Counted from the stretch's first letter, positions 1 through 9,126 are shown. The stretch is 43,282 bases of DNA from DASQVO01 sp035640715 (GCA_035640715.1 DASQVO010000441.1:1-43282); one strand, 5' to 3'. Notes: generated from the sequence alone by a model not told the origin. Program-made: numbers and translations.

Positions 1-82
1 GCAGCGCCCGGGCGACGACCTTGGCCCCGCGGTCGTGGCCGTCCAGGCCAGCCTTGGCTATGACCACCCTGATACTGCTCAC
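1..82 (-). CDS. Cobalamin (B12)-binding domain protein, methylmalonyl-CoA mutase C-terminal type, N-terminal fragment
   Basis: Only the first ~27 codons are in the window; the gene runs off the left edge. The fragment reads RVVIAKAGLDGHDRGAKVVA, which carries the D-x-H-x-x-G cobalamin-binding signature (DGHDRG) of the stand-alone or fused mutase B12 domain that supplies adenosylcobalamin to acyl-CoA mutases. Two starts are possible. The GTG at 82 has GGGAGG seven bases upstream and is preferred; the ATG at 88 lies too close to that ribosome site. The fold is very likely, but whether the partner is methylmalonyl-CoA mutase or another acyl-CoA mutase cannot be told from this piece. The next gene on the same strand is the LCP protein, about 90 bases upstream. 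Confidence 0.8.
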   Translation of the reverse strand, partial: MSSIRVVIAKAGLDGHDRGAKVVARAL

Positions 83-169
83 CCGCATGCCTCCCGCCAA
101 CTGGAATACGTCAGCAGGGTAACCGCTCGGCCTGCTCCCCGGCAGTGTCCGCCCGCTCAGCCGGGCGGC

Positions 170-1789
170 TCAGTACACGCAAGGGATGCCGTACGGGGCA
201 TTCGCCTTCACGGTCACCACGCCGCCGCTCGCCCCGTTGCTTTTCGACGCCTTAGACGCGGAGCTGGACGACGAGGATGACGACGAAGCAACCGGCGAAG
301 AGCCGGAACCCGGCGCGGACGACGAGCCGATGCCACTGGGCACCGAGGTGGCGTCCGTCCCCAGCAGCACATCCACGTGGCCAGCCGCCACGGACGAACT
401 CGCGGACGCTGTGACGCCGTTGAAGTACCCGGCGATCTTCGCCGCGCTGGCCGCCGCTCCCGTGCCGTACAGCACCTGGGTGGACGACCGGGCCGTGATG
501 TTGCCGACCTTGCCCGCCTTGTAGCCGGCTGAGGTCAGCGCCTGCGACAGGTGGCTGGCCAGCCCCGTCGTGTAGCCGCCGTTGTACACGTCCACCGTCG
601 TCGCGCCGGGCGCCAGCGACACAGCCGACTTCTTCTGAGCGGGCTTGGCCGAATGTGTCGTTGATCCCGCCGATGCCGGTGCCGGGTAGAACGCGTTGTG
701 CACGAACTGCTTGACGGAAGCAGGGTTCACCACGTTGGCAGCCTGTCCGTTAATGGTCTGGTAGCGCAGGACCGGCAGGGTGTGGAAGGTCAGGTTCTTG
801 CCGGTCAGGCTCTTCATCTCGCCGGCGAACTGCAGCAGGTCCCAGTGGCCGCTGGTGATCAGGTACTGCTTCGCCACCGCCAGCAGCGAGTTGAGCTGGC
901 TGATATCGGACAGGACACCCTGGTGCCCCAGCTTCCAGATCACGTAGTCGAGCACGGCCTGCTGCCGGTGGGTGCGGTCCAGGTCGCCGTTGGGCAGGCT
1001 GTCCCGATCCCTGATGAACGCCAGCGCCTGGGCCGCCGCCAGGTGCAGGTACTGGGCGCCGCCCTTCTTCAGGTTGTAACCGTCCGCCACCGCGTTCCAG
1101 CCGGAGGGCGTGTCATACAGGTTCGCGTTCGGGACACCGTTCACTGTCGTCGGCTTGATGCACGCCTCGATGCCTTTGGTGGCCTTGGCGAGCCCGTAGA
1201 ACCCGGCCAGGTTCATCTCGGCGAAGTGGTCGATGTGCACCCCGGTCAGCTGCTCGACCGTCTGCACCGCCGCCAGCCGGCCCGCCTCGTTGCCCAGGAA
1301 GTTCCTCGTGGCCGAGGACATGCCCGGGTTCTGCTGCGCCAGCTGGCTCATCTTGTGCGCCATCGCGAAGCCGTACGCCTGGTCGATCTTCCCCTGGGTC
1401 CCGCCGTATCCGCCGGTGCCGGCCATGGTGACCCAGTCGTCGCGCGGGATCGAGATACCGACCGCCTTCTGCCCGCCCGCGAAGATATGGAGGAGGATCA
1501 GCGTGTTGGTAGCGTTGCCGCCGATGCTCCCGATGTGCATGATGTCCTCAAGGCCCCGCGGCAACGGCTGCCCGCTCCAGTAGGTACGGCTTTCCAGGCC
1601 CATCAGCAGGATGTTCATCGGGCCGGTCGACGGGCCGCCGCTGAGCACGTTTGAGCCGCCGAGGCTGTCGGCCTTGGCCTTCACGTAGTAGGCGAACCCG
1701 CTCGTGACAAGAACCACTGCGGCCAGAGCACAGCTGACTGCATAGCCCACCTTGCCCCCGAGCGCCGTCCCGCTGCGTGCCGAGAACAT
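170..1789 (-). CDS. LytR-CpsA-Psr (LCP) family cell-wall glycopolymer ligase with LytR_C domain
   Basis: 539-residue membrane-anchored protein. One N-terminal membrane helix (about residues 13-36) precedes an extracellular LCP domain (about 57-370) with the family's opening MNILLMGLESR, the conserved arginine/aspartate stretch SIPRDDW and the GGTQGKIDQAYGFA segment. A C-terminal LytR_C domain (VDVYNGG, about 397-480) follows, then a Ser-rich low-complexity tail and a final VKANAPYGIPCVY. LCP proteins transfer lipid-linked glycopolymers (teichoic acid, arabinogalactan or capsule) to peptidoglycan; LytR_C is common in actinobacterial members. The ATG start has GGAGGGGAG nine bases upstream. The gene appears monocistronic. 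A broken copy of its 3' end lies just upstream (1840-1965). Family assignment is secure; the glycopolymer is unknown. Confidence 0.9.
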   Translation of the reverse strand: MFSARSGTALGGKVGYAVSCALAAVVLVTSGFAYYVKAKADSLGGSNVLSGGPSTGPMNILLMGLESRTYWSGQPLPRGLEDIMHIGSIGGNATNTLILLHIFAGGQKAVGISIPRDDWVTMAGTGGYGGTQGKIDQAYGFAMAHKMSQLAQQNPGMSSATRNFLGNEAGRLAAVQTVEQLTGVHIDHFAEMNLAGFYGLAKATKGIEACIKPTTVNGVPNANLYDTPSGWNAVADGYNLKKGGAQYLHLAAAQALAFIRDRDSLPNGDLDRTHRQQAVLDYVIWKLGHQGVLSDISQLNSLLAVAKQYLITSGHWDLLQFAGEMKSLTGKNLTFHTLPVLRYQTINGQAANVVNPASVKQFVHNAFYPAPASAGSTTHSAKPAQKKSAVSLAPGATTVDVYNGGYTTGLASHLSQALTSAGYKAGKVGNITARSSTQVLYGTGAAASAAKIAGYFNGVTASASSSVAAGHVDVLLGTDATSVPSGIGSSSAPGSGSSPVASSSSSSSSSASKASKSNGASGGVVTVKANAPYGIPCVY

Positions 1790-1839
1790 CCGTGCTCCCC
1801 TCCGGCCGGCTTGTCCCTACTGAGCCGAAGGTTACTGGC

Positions 1840-1965
1840 TCATTCCACGCAAAGCATGCCGTACGGGGCATTCGCCTTCACGCATCCCCGCGCCGCCGTT
1901 CGCCCCGTCCGCCCCCAGCAGCACCTCCACACGGCTAGCCACCACAGACGAACTCGCGGTAGCCG
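1840..1965 (-). pseudogene. Vestigial 3' end of a second LCP-family gene
   Basis: Read on the minus strand, this stretch repeats two pieces of the neighbouring LCP gene. One piece encodes SSSVVASRVEVLLGAD, matching SSSVAAGHVDVLLGTD. The other encodes VKANAPYGMLCVE followed by a stop, matching the C-terminus VKANAPYGIPCVY. The intervening ~110 bases of the intact gene are missing, and a one-base insertion puts the two pieces in different frames. This is a deletion derivative of a tandem LCP duplication. It sits between the LCP start and the pcrA stop and has no start codon or ribosome site of its own. Confidence 0.75.
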
Positions 1966-1983
1966 CCAGGAAAACGCGCCGGG

Positions 1984-4311
1984 TCAGAGCTTTTCTAGGG
2001 GAGCGTAGCGGAGGACGAGGTGCTTGACGCCGTAGTCGGCGCCGAAATCAATCTTCGCCTCGGCGCGCTCACCCGCCCCGTCGACGGAGACGACCGTGCC
2101 CAGCCCGAATTTGTCGTGCGTCACCTTGTCCCCCGGCGAGAGCGCGGGCACCCGGCGGTTGCCCGGTGAATCCATCCCCGGCCGCGCGGCGGCGCGCTCC
2201 ATCGCGGGCGCGGTGGCCGACCCCTCATCGCGCCGCCACTCGAGCAGATGCGCGGGGATCTCGCCGAGGAACCGCGACTGCCGGTGGAAGGCAGGCCGTC
2301 CCCACCAGTTCCGGGCCACCGCGCGGGTCAGGTAGAGACGCCGCATGGCGCGCGTGATCCCGACATAAGCCAGCCGCCGTTCCTCTTCGAGTTCTCTTTC
2401 GTCGGTGGCGGACCGCTGATGCGGGAAGACGTCTTCCTCCATCCCGGTGAGGAACACCACGGGAAACTCCAGCCCCTTGGCCGTGTGCAGGGTCATCAGG
2501 GTCACCATGCCGCTGCGGTCGGCGCCCTCGGGGATCTGGTCCGCGTCGGCCACGAGCGAGACCTGCTCGAGGAAGTCGGCGAGCGACCCGTCCGGGTGCT
2601 GGCTGTCGAACTCCCGCGCGACGGAGACGAGCTCCTGCAAGTTCTCCACCCTGCTTGCGTCCTGCAGGTCGGTCGATTCCTCCAGGGCGGTCTGGTAGCC
2701 GGACCGGTCGAGCACCGCCTCGGCCAGGTCGGCCACGGGACCCTCGGCGGCCAGTTCCCGCAAGCCCTCGATGAGCGCAGTGAACCGCTCGATCGCCTGC
2801 ACGGACCGGGCCGACAATCCGGGCACGTCGCCCGCCCGGGAAAGAGCCTCGGCAAAGGTGACCCGCTCCCGCTGGGCGTAGGCGGCCACGTACTCCTCGG
2901 CCCGTTCGCCGATGCCCCGCTTCGGCACGTTGAGGATCCGCCGCAGCGACACCTCATCGGCCGGGTTGGCGATGAGCCTCAGGTAGGCGAGCAGGTCCCG
3001 CACCTCGCGGCGCTCATAGAACCGGACCCCGCCGATCACCTTGTACGGCAGCCCGACCCGGATGAAGACCTCTTCGAACACGCGTGACTGCGCGTTGGTG
3101 CGGTAGAAGACGGCCACCTGGCCCGGGGTCGCCTCCCCCGCGTCGGTGAGCCGGTCCACCTCCTCGGCGACGAACGCGGCCTCGTCGTGCTCGCTGTCGG
3201 CTACGTATCCCGTGATCAGCGGGCCGGCGCCCTGGTCGGACCACAGGTTCTTCGGCTTCCTGCTCGCATTGCGGGAGACGACCGCGTTGGCGGCGGAAAG
3301 GATGTTCTGCGTGGAGCGGTAGTTCTGCTCGAGCACGATCACCCGCGCGTCCGGGAAATCCTGCTCGAACTCCTCGATGTTCCTGATGGTCGCCCCGCGG
3401 AACGCATAGATCGACTGGTCCGCGTCACCCACCACGCACAGCTCGGGCACCGCGGAAGGGCCGGGGCCGTCGCCGGCGGGGGCGCCATGCCCGGCCGCCG
3501 CGCCGCCGGCCCTGACCTGCGGTCCGCCCACGAGCTCCCTGACGAGGACATACTGTGCGTGGTTGGTGTCCTGGTACTCGTCCACCAGCACGTGCCTGAA
3601 CCGGCGCCGGTAGGCCGCCGCGACCTCGGGGAACGCCTGGAACAGGCAGACCGTCACCATGATCAGGTCATCGAAGTCCATCGCGCCGGCCGCGGTCAGC
3701 CTGCGCTGGTACTCCGCGTAGGCCTCGGCGAGCGCCTTCTCTCGGTGCGTCTGGGCCCGCGCGGCGAACGCCTCATAGTCGACAAGCTCGTTCTTGAGGT
3801 TGGAGACCTGGGCGTGCAGCACCTTCGGGGAGTGCTGCCGCGCATCAAGCTCCAGTTCACGGCAGACCAGCGCCATCAGCCGCTGTGAGTCCGCCTGGTC
3901 GTAGATCGAGAACGAGGACGGGTAGCCGAGCCGCTTCGCCTCACGGCGCAGGATGCGGACGCACGCGGAATGGAACGTCATCACCCACATCGCCCGGGCG
4001 CGCGGGCCGGTCAGCGCCGCGACCCTCGACGCCATCTCGCCGGCCGCCTTGTTCGTGAAGGTGATCGCCAGGATCTCGCTCGGCAGGACATCCCGCGCGG
4101 CGAGCAGGTAGGCGATCCGGTGGGTGAGCACCCGCGTCTTCCCCGAGCCCGCGCCGGCCACGATCAGCAGCGGACTGCCCTCATGCGTTACCGCAGCGCG
4201 TTGCTGCGGATTCAGTCCGTCGAGGAGGGAGCCAGCAGCCAGAGCGGTCACCCGAATAGGGTAGGCGCTCCGGCCGACATCCGGTGCGGCCGGCGCGCGC
4301 CCGCGGGGCAC
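1984..4311 (-). CDS. pcrA: UvrD/PcrA-type superfamily 1 ATP-dependent DNA helicase
   Basis: 775-residue 3'-5' DNA helicase acting in nucleotide excision repair and in clearing recombination intermediates. Visible SF1A motifs are the Q motif LNPQQRAAV, Walker A GAGSGKT, motif Ia TFTNKAAGEM, Walker B VLVDEYQDTN, motif III VVGDADQSIYAFRGA, motif IV QNYRST, motif V MTLHTAKGLEFPVVFLTG, and motif VI AYVGITRA. The C-terminal tail (GDKVTHDKFGLGTVVSVDG) is the PcrA RNA-polymerase-interacting region. A Gly/Ala/Pro-rich insert of about 25 residues sits between Walker B and motif III. The start is uncertain: the GTG at 4311 gives the longest frame, but a GTG at 4251 (VTALAAG) would begin closer to the family's usual N-terminus. 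Neither has a good ribosome site. Confidence 0.93.
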   Translation of the reverse strand: MPRGRAPAAPDVGRSAYPIRVTALAAGSLLDGLNPQQRAAVTHEGSPLLIVAGAGSGKTRVLTHRIAYLLAARDVLPSEILAITFTNKAAGEMASRVAALTGPRARAMWVMTFHSACVRILRREAKRLGYPSSFSIYDQADSQRLMALVCRELELDARQHSPKVLHAQVSNLKNELVDYEAFAARAQTHREKALAEAYAEYQRRLTAAGAMDFDDLIMVTVCLFQAFPEVAAAYRRRFRHVLVDEYQDTNHAQYVLVRELVGGPQVRAGGAAAGHGAPAGDGPGPSAVPELCVVGDADQSIYAFRGATIRNIEEFEQDFPDARVIVLEQNYRSTQNILSAANAVVSRNASRKPKNLWSDQGAGPLITGYVADSEHDEAAFVAEEVDRLTDAGEATPGQVAVFYRTNAQSRVFEEVFIRVGLPYKVIGGVRFYERREVRDLLAYLRLIANPADEVSLRRILNVPKRGIGERAEEYVAAYAQRERVTFAEALSRAGDVPGLSARSVQAIERFTALIEGLRELAAEGPVADLAEAVLDRSGYQTALEESTDLQDASRVENLQELVSVAREFDSQHPDGSLADFLEQVSLVADADQIPEGADRSGMVTLMTLHTAKGLEFPVVFLTGMEEDVFPHQRSATDERELEEERRLAYVGITRAMRRLYLTRAVARNWWGRPAFHRQSRFLGEIPAHLLEWRRDEGSATAPAMERAAARPGMDSPGNRRVPALSPGDKVTHDKFGLGTVVSVDGAGERAEAKIDFGADYGVKHLVLRYAPLEKL

Positions 4312-4525
4312 GGGCAGATATCTGGGCCGGCGTGATTACTGCACAGAACCACCCTGATACTCATAGCCGGGCTATGTGAGGAATGCCTCGATTATCAGCA
4401 AATATCACACAGGCAACAGGCCGTTTCGGTAGCCTGAGCGCCCGGACCGGTGACGTGTTTCCGCTCTGGCGGGCGTCATCAGAGGTCCTGACCGCACGCC
4501 TCTCGCCAAGGCTAAGAGGGTAAGG
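4312..4525. other. Divergent intergenic region between pcrA and the conservon
   Basis: About 210 bases separate the divergent pcrA and cvnA starts and must hold both promoters. The centre (4355-4415) is AT-richer than its surroundings. I see no clear operator or hairpin. A ribosome-site-like GAGGGTAAGG lies directly before the cvnA ATG. Confidence 0.4.
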
Positions 4526-7500
4526 ATGCCTAACACCAAGGGGAAGAGAAGCGCCGGAGGGCGGAGCGGCCCATCCATACGCAGGCGTCTCTACGCCCTC
4601 GTCGCCATCCCACTGCTGACGGTGATCGGGCTGTACGCGTTCGTGCTGTACACCACGGTGGGCGATGCCATCAACCTGGACAGGACGCCCAACCTGATCA
4701 ACGCGACCTCCGTGCCAGCCGCCGCCTTCGACATCTACATCCAGAACGAGCGCCGGGCGACCCTGGTGTACCTCGCTGCCCCGACCGCGGCGAACCGCGC
4801 CCAGATGGACGCGGCGCGGGCCGCGACCAGCCGGGCATTCCCCGTATTCCAGGCCAAGATGACCTCGCGGGCGACGTTGCAGAGCGCGACCACGAGCGAG
4901 TTGCAGGCGATCGACAAGATGGTCTCCGACGTGAACGGCCTCGACGCAGTGCACGCCAAGGTCGACTCGCGGACCATCACCCCGGCCGCCGCGTTCAATG
5001 CCTACAATGCCGTCATCGCCAACAAGCTTCACCTCTTCCTCGAGGAGGAGGCGAGCCTGACCAACGCCACCGAGGCGACCCAGGCGCTGTCGCTCACCGA
5101 CACGACCGAGGCGCGCGAACTTCTCCTCCAGGAAGACACCCTGCTCTCCGCGGCGCTGGCCGCCCACCGGCTCACCCCGGCCACGCGTATCCAGATCACC
5201 CAGCTCGCTGGCGCACGGCAGGCCGCCCTCTCTTCCGGCGTCACCAGGTTCGACCCCGTCAACCTGGCCGCATTCGAGGGCCCGCTCAACAAATACGCGC
5301 CCCCGGCGACGCAGTCCCGGCTCACCAAGCTCGAGGACGCGGTCGCCGCCGATCCCACGACCTTCCCGCCGTTCACCGCCGCCCAGTGGGATCCTGTGGC
5401 CAAGGCCGTGTCGGCCGGCTACTACTCCGGCAGCGTGAACAGCGCCGAGGTCGTGATACAACTCGACAACCACATCGCCCGTGCCGCGTGGCTCCGGGTG
5501 GCACTGGCCGGCGGCCTGGGCCTGCTCGGCCTGCTCCTCTCGATCCTGCTCTCCACCCTCATCGGCCGCCGCATCGTCCGCCGCCTCCGCCGCCTGCGGG
5601 AGTCGGCCCTCTCGCTGGCCAACAACCAGCTGCCGGACGTCGTCGCGCGGCTGCGCCGCGGCGAGGATGTGCCCGTCGAGGCGGCAGCGCGGGCGCCGCA
5701 GGTCGGCCGGGACGAGATCGGCCAGGTGGGGCAGGCGTTCGAGGCAGCGAGGCAGACAGCCATCAAGGCCGCCGTCGACGAGGCCAGGCTGCGGCGGGGC
5801 ATCAACGAGGTGTTCCGCAACCTGGCCAGGCGCAACCAGTCGCTGCTGCACCGGCAGCTGACCGCCCTGGACCAGATGGAACGGCGCACGACCGATCCCG
5901 AGACGCTGGAAGACCTGTTCCGCCTGGACCATCTGACGACGCGAATGCGCCGCCACGCGGAAGGCCTGATCATCTTGTCCGGCGCGGCGCCCGGCCGCGG
6001 CTGGGTGCACCCGGTCCGGCTGATCGACGTCCTGCGTGCCGCCTCCGCCGAGGTCGAGGACTACTCGCGGGTGTCGGTCACCTGCCCCTCCCCGGCCGCG
6101 CTCACCGGGCCGGCCGTCGCGGACGTCATTCACCTGCTCGCGGAGCTCATCGAGAACGCCACCACCCTGTCCCCCCCGTACACGCCGGTGCGGGTCACGG
6201 GCGACCTGGTCGCCAATGGCTTCGCGGTCGACATCGAGGACCGCGGCCTGGGCATGAGCGAGCAGCGCTATGCGGACCTCAATGCCCGCCTGGCCGAGCC
6301 GCCCGAGTTCGATGTCTTCAACAGTGAGCAGCTGGGCCTGTTCGTCGTCGGCCAGCTCGCCAAGCGGCACGGCATCCGGGTGACGCTGCGGCCGTCACCG
6401 TTCGGCGGCACCACCGCGATCGCGCTGATCCCGCTCGAGCTTGTGGTCCTGGAAGACGGCTACATGGAAGGCCTTCCCGCCGGCATGTCCGCCGTCTCCC
6501 CGTCATGGACCGCAGGGCGCCACGCGGCGCTCGACGAGGACACGATGGTGCACTCATCCACCCAGCGCACGCAGCTCACCGGCCAGCCGTGGGGCGCGCT
6601 GACGCAGGGACCGCAGACGAACGGGGCGTCCGGCGCGGCGGCCGGGGTCCCAGGTGTCACCGGGACCGGCGGGCCCGGGCGGGGGGCGCCCGATCCGTTC
6701 GACGTTTTCACTCCCGTGTGGAGATCCCCGGAGCAGGGCACCAGCCAGCAGCAGGCCGGAACCCCGGCCGCCAGCCAGGGCCAGCCCTCCGGCGGCGGTC
6801 CCTCCGGCGGCGATCCCTTCGGCGGCCAGGCCTCGAACGGGAACCAGGCTGCCCATGACTGGCTCCCCCAGCCGCGCAACGGCGGTTCGCCGGCGCCCAG
6901 CGGCGGCGCGCCCGGCGACTCCGGGACGGGCGGCTACACGGCCGGCGGCGCGACATCGCGTGCACCGTCATTCGGAAGTGCCGCGCCGTCATTCGGGAGT
7001 ACCGCGCCGGGAGAGGCAGGCTCGGGCGGGCCTGGCCGGCCATGGCCCTATGACCGGCCGGAAACCGCCACTAATGGGACGGGACAGCCGACGGCCCATT
7101 CGTCCGGCCCGGGCGAGCCCGCCTACCCGCCAGCGGAGTCGTATCCTCAGGCCGGATCGCCCTTCCCGCAGGCCGAGCCCGCCTCACCGCAGGGCGGGCA
7201 CCCGTACCCGGGCAGCGAGCCGGCCCATAACGAGCCGACCTATAAGGGCCTGCCACGGCGGGTACGGCAGACCAGCCTGGCCCCGCAACTGCGTGACAAA
7301 GGCGCGGCTGGCTCTCCGGCTCCCGCGGGTACTGGCGAAAGCGCCGTCGCCGGCCGCTCGCCGGAGGACATCCGCACGGCCCTGTCCGCGATGCAGCGTG
7401 GCTGGCAGCAGGGACGGGCACCCGATGAGGACGCCAGCCGGGCAGACAGCACGTCGTCCGCCACGGCTGCCAGCGACCCGGCGGCGAGTGAGGTCGCGCT

Positions 7501-7672
7501 GAGCGAGCGGGCAGCCAGCGAATCACCCGCCGGCGGCCCCGGCACGTACGAGGCGCGGGAGGCGCACACGGCGAATCCGGCCCACAGGGTATGGGCGGCA
7601 GAGGGAACGCGGGCCGACGGCACGGAAGGCAGTGAAGAGCGTAGTCATCATGACGGAACCAATGACACCTGA
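4526..7672 (+). CDS. cvnA: Conservon sensor CvnA: nitrate/nitrite-sensing-type (NIT) histidine-kinase-like membrane protein
   Basis: 1048-residue membrane receptor. A membrane helix at about 20-40 is followed by a helical extracellular NIT-type sensor (about 55-310), a second helix (about 318-342, LAGGLGLLGLLLSILLS), a HAMP-like linker (RRLRRLRESALSLANNQLP) and a DHp-like segment (HRQLTALDQMERRTTDPETL). Next is an HATPase_c domain with N box ELIENATTLSPP, G1 box DRGLGM and GLFVVGQLAKRHGI. The last ~400 residues are Pro/Gly/Ser-rich and probably disordered. In Streptomyces, CvnA heads a four-gene conservon whose products form a membrane complex resembling a eukaryotic GPCR/G-protein system. 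It overlaps cvnB. The ligand is unknown, and phosphotransfer has not been shown for most CvnA proteins. Confidence 0.92.
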   Translation: MPNTKGKRSAGGRSGPSIRRRLYALVAIPLLTVIGLYAFVLYTTVGDAINLDRTPNLINATSVPAAAFDIYIQNERRATLVYLAAPTAANRAQMDAARAATSRAFPVFQAKMTSRATLQSATTSELQAIDKMVSDVNGLDAVHAKVDSRTITPAAAFNAYNAVIANKLHLFLEEEASLTNATEATQALSLTDTTEARELLLQEDTLLSAALAAHRLTPATRIQITQLAGARQAALSSGVTRFDPVNLAAFEGPLNKYAPPATQSRLTKLEDAVAADPTTFPPFTAAQWDPVAKAVSAGYYSGSVNSAEVVIQLDNHIARAAWLRVALAGGLGLLGLLLSILLSTLIGRRIVRRLRRLRESALSLANNQLPDVVARLRRGEDVPVEAAARAPQVGRDEIGQVGQAFEAARQTAIKAAVDEARLRRGINEVFRNLARRNQSLLHRQLTALDQMERRTTDPETLEDLFRLDHLTTRMRRHAEGLIILSGAAPGRGWVHPVRLIDVLRAASAEVEDYSRVSVTCPSPAALTGPAVADVIHLLAELIENATTLSPPYTPVRVTGDLVANGFAVDIEDRGLGMSEQRYADLNARLAEPPEFDVFNSEQLGLFVVGQLAKRHGIRVTLRPSPFGGTTAIALIPLELVVLEDGYMEGLPAGMSAVSPSWTAGRHAALDEDTMVHSSTQRTQLTGQPWGALTQGPQTNGASGAAAGVPGVTGTGGPGRGAPDPFDVFTPVWRSPEQGTSQQQAGTPAASQGQPSGGGPSGGDPFGGQASNGNQAAHDWLPQPRNGGSPAPSGGAPGDSGTGGYTAGGATSRAPSFGSAAPSFGSTAPGEAGSGGPGRPWPYDRPETATNGTGQPTAHSSGPGEPAYPPAESYPQAGSPFPQAEPASPQGGHPYPGSEPAHNEPTYKGLPRRVRQTSLAPQLRDKGAAGSPAPAGTGESAVAGRSPEDIRTALSAMQRGWQQGRAPDEDASRADSTSSATAASDPAASEVALSERAASESPAGGPGTYEAREAHTANPAHRVWAAEGTRADGTEGSEERSHHDGTNDT

Positions 7673-8132
7673 TCCCGGAGGCCTCGGCGGCGGGCTGAAC
7701 TGGCTGCTCGACGATCTCGTGAACCGGGTAGGGCAGATCCAGAAGGCCGTGATGCTCACCCAGGACGGCCTGGCCATTGCCGCATCCCAGGGACTCACCC
7801 GCGAGGACGCCGAGCATCTCGCGGCGCTGTCGGCCGGTTTCCAGAGTCTGGCGCGCGGAGCCGGGCGGCAGTTCGGCGGCGGGCAGGTCCGGCAGACGAT
7901 CATCGAGATGGAATCGGCGTTCCTGTTCGTGAGTGCCGCCGGGCAGGGCACGTGTCTCGCCGTGCTCAGCGCGGCCGACGCTGACGTAGGCCTGATCGCC
8001 TATGAGATGGCCGTCCTGGTCAGGCGCTCCAATGAGCACCTCGCGGTCGCATTCCGCCCTGCGGGCGGGGAGCACTCCAGCCCTTATCCCACGTCGGCTG
8101 GACGTCCCGAGCCGACTCCTTACCCGGAGTGA
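7650..8132 (+). CDS. cvnB: Conservon roadblock/LC7-domain protein CvnB
   Basis: About 160 residues forming a single Roadblock/LC7 domain (LNWLLDDLVNRVGQIQKAVMLTQDGLAIAAS at the front, then the FLFVSAAGQGTCLAVLS strand pair). In conservons CvnB is thought to regulate the partner GTPase CvnD, like MglB with MglA. It overlaps the end of cvnA, implying translational coupling. A GTG at 7632 is also in frame; the ATG at 7650 with GAAGAG upstream, or the ATG at 7662, are alternatives. The C-terminus is short and disordered. Assignment rests on the domain and on its position second in the cvnABCD order. Confidence 0.9.
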   Translation: MTEPMTPDPGGLGGGLNWLLDDLVNRVGQIQKAVMLTQDGLAIAASQGLTREDAEHLAALSAGFQSLARGAGRQFGGGQVRQTIIEMESAFLFVSAAGQGTCLAVLSAADADVGLIAYEMAVLVRRSNEHLAVAFRPAGGEHSSPYPTSAGRPEPTPYPE

Positions 8133-8139
8133 ACCGCCG

Positions 8140-8514
8140 ATGCCGAGCTCTGACGAAAGGTGGCTGGATTCCGAAGCCGGGCCGGTCGTGCGTCCGTACG
8201 CGCTGATCGGGGGCAGGACACGGCATGCCGGCGAGAAATTCGATCTGGTCGCGACCGTGCAGGTGACGCGAAAGGCGCTGTCGGAACCGGTCGCGCTGGG
8301 TCCCGAGCAAATGTTGGTACTTAACCTAGCCCGGCGCCCGACCACGGTGGCCGATCTCGCCTCCGAACTCGACCTGCCCCTGGGTGTCGTACGGATCCTG
8401 CTTGCCGACCTGCGTGACCTCGGCTTTATCTTCATCCATTCGCCGGCAGCCCAGCGGCAAAGGCCCAACGGCCACATTCTGAAGGAGGTGCTTGATGGCC
8501 TACGGGCCCTTTGA
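8140..8514 (+). CDS. cvnC: Conservon DUF742 protein CvnC
   Basis: 124-residue DUF742 protein, probably a winged-helix-like adaptor. It shows the family's front block VVRPYALIGGRTRH and its helical back half (RPTTVADLASELDLPLGVVRILLADLRDLGFI). The start is the ATG seven bases after the cvnB stop, with GGAG upstream; a longer frame reaching into cvnB is not needed. In characterised conservons CvnC belongs to the membrane complex together with CvnA, CvnB and CvnD, with no known enzymatic activity. Its end overlaps the start of cvnD by 20 bases. Confidence 0.9.
   Translation: MPSSDERWLDSEAGPVVRPYALIGGRTRHAGEKFDLVATVQVTRKALSEPVALGPEQMLVLNLARRPTTVADLASELDLPLGVVRILLADLRDLGFIFIHSPAAQRQRPNGHILKEVLDGLRAL
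8481..8490 (+). promoter_or_regulatory. Very strong Shine-Dalgarno site deciding the cvnD start
   Basis: GAAGGAGGTG lies inside the end of cvnC, with the GGAGG core six bases before the ATG at 8495. This fixes the cvnD start at 8495 rather than at the in-frame TTG at 8492 and suggests the GTPase is translated more strongly than its neighbours. Confidence 0.75.
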
Positions 8515-9112
8515 GCCAGCCAGTGCGGCCGGACGGCCACATACCGCTATCAAGATCCTCCTGGCCGGCGGCTTCGGTGCGGGCAAGACCACAATGGTGG
8601 GGACCGTCAGCGAAATCAAGCCGCTGCGGACCGAGGAGCTCCTGACCGAGCGGAGCATCCTGACCGACGACACGGCCGAGGTCGAAGAAAAGACGACCAC
8701 CACGGTCGCGATGGACTTCGGCCGGATCAGCCTGCGCGAGGACCTCGTCCTGTACCTGTTCGGCACTCCCGGGCAGAAACGGTTCTGGTTCATGTGGGAC
8801 GAGCTCGCGCTCGGCGCGCTCGGCGCGGTCGTCCTCGCAGATACGCGGCGGCTGGCCGATTGCTTTCCGGCCGTTGACTACTTCGAGCGGCGCCAGATCC
8901 CGTTTATCGTGGCGGTGAATTGCTTCGACGGGACAATCAGCCACGATCTGGCTGATATCCGGGTTGCCCTTGACCTGGATCCGGCCTGCCCGCTGATTTT
9001 GTGTGACGCGCGCAGCAAGGAATCGGCCAAGCAGGTACTTATCACCCTCGTGGAGCATGTGCTGACGATGGCGGACACGCCCGGCCAGCCGGAGGCCGCA
9101 GCTCGCGGCTAA
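8495..9112 (+). CDS. cvnD: Conservon small GTPase CvnD
   Basis: 205-residue Ras-like/MglA-related GTPase. The P-loop is GGFGAGKTT (about 22-30). The switch region has the TTTTVAMDFGRI segment, the G3-like motif is LFGTPGQKRFWFMWD (no classical DxxG aspartate, as usual in this family), and the G4 region reads VAVNCFDG where Ras has NKxD. In conservons it acts as the G-protein of the CvnA-D complex, with GDP/GTP state expected to control complex assembly. It is the last gene of the operon and converges on the HATPase gene 14 bases away. Confidence 0.92.
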   Translation: MAYGPFEPASAAGRPHTAIKILLAGGFGAGKTTMVGTVSEIKPLRTEELLTERSILTDDTAEVEEKTTTTVAMDFGRISLREDLVLYLFGTPGQKRFWFMWDELALGALGAVVLADTRRLADCFPAVDYFERRQIPFIVAVNCFDGTISHDLADIRVALDLDPACPLILCDARSKESAKQVLITLVEHVLTMADTPGQPEAAARG

Positions 9113-9126
9113 GCGCCGCGGGGATA

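Noticed and set aside
698..1654. 318-residue open frame on the plus strand
   Set aside because: Antisense to the LCP gene, with His/Arg/Val-rich composition that mirrors the real coding strand.
4361..6370. 669-residue open frame on the minus strand
   Set aside because: It is antisense to cvnA, is Arg/Gly/Glu-rich with no domain, and has no ribosome site. Long antisense frames are expected in high-GC coding DNA.
7071..8540. 489-residue open frame on the minus strand
   Set aside because: Antisense to cvnA, cvnB and cvnC; composition is Arg/Pro/Ala-rich without any recognisable motif.
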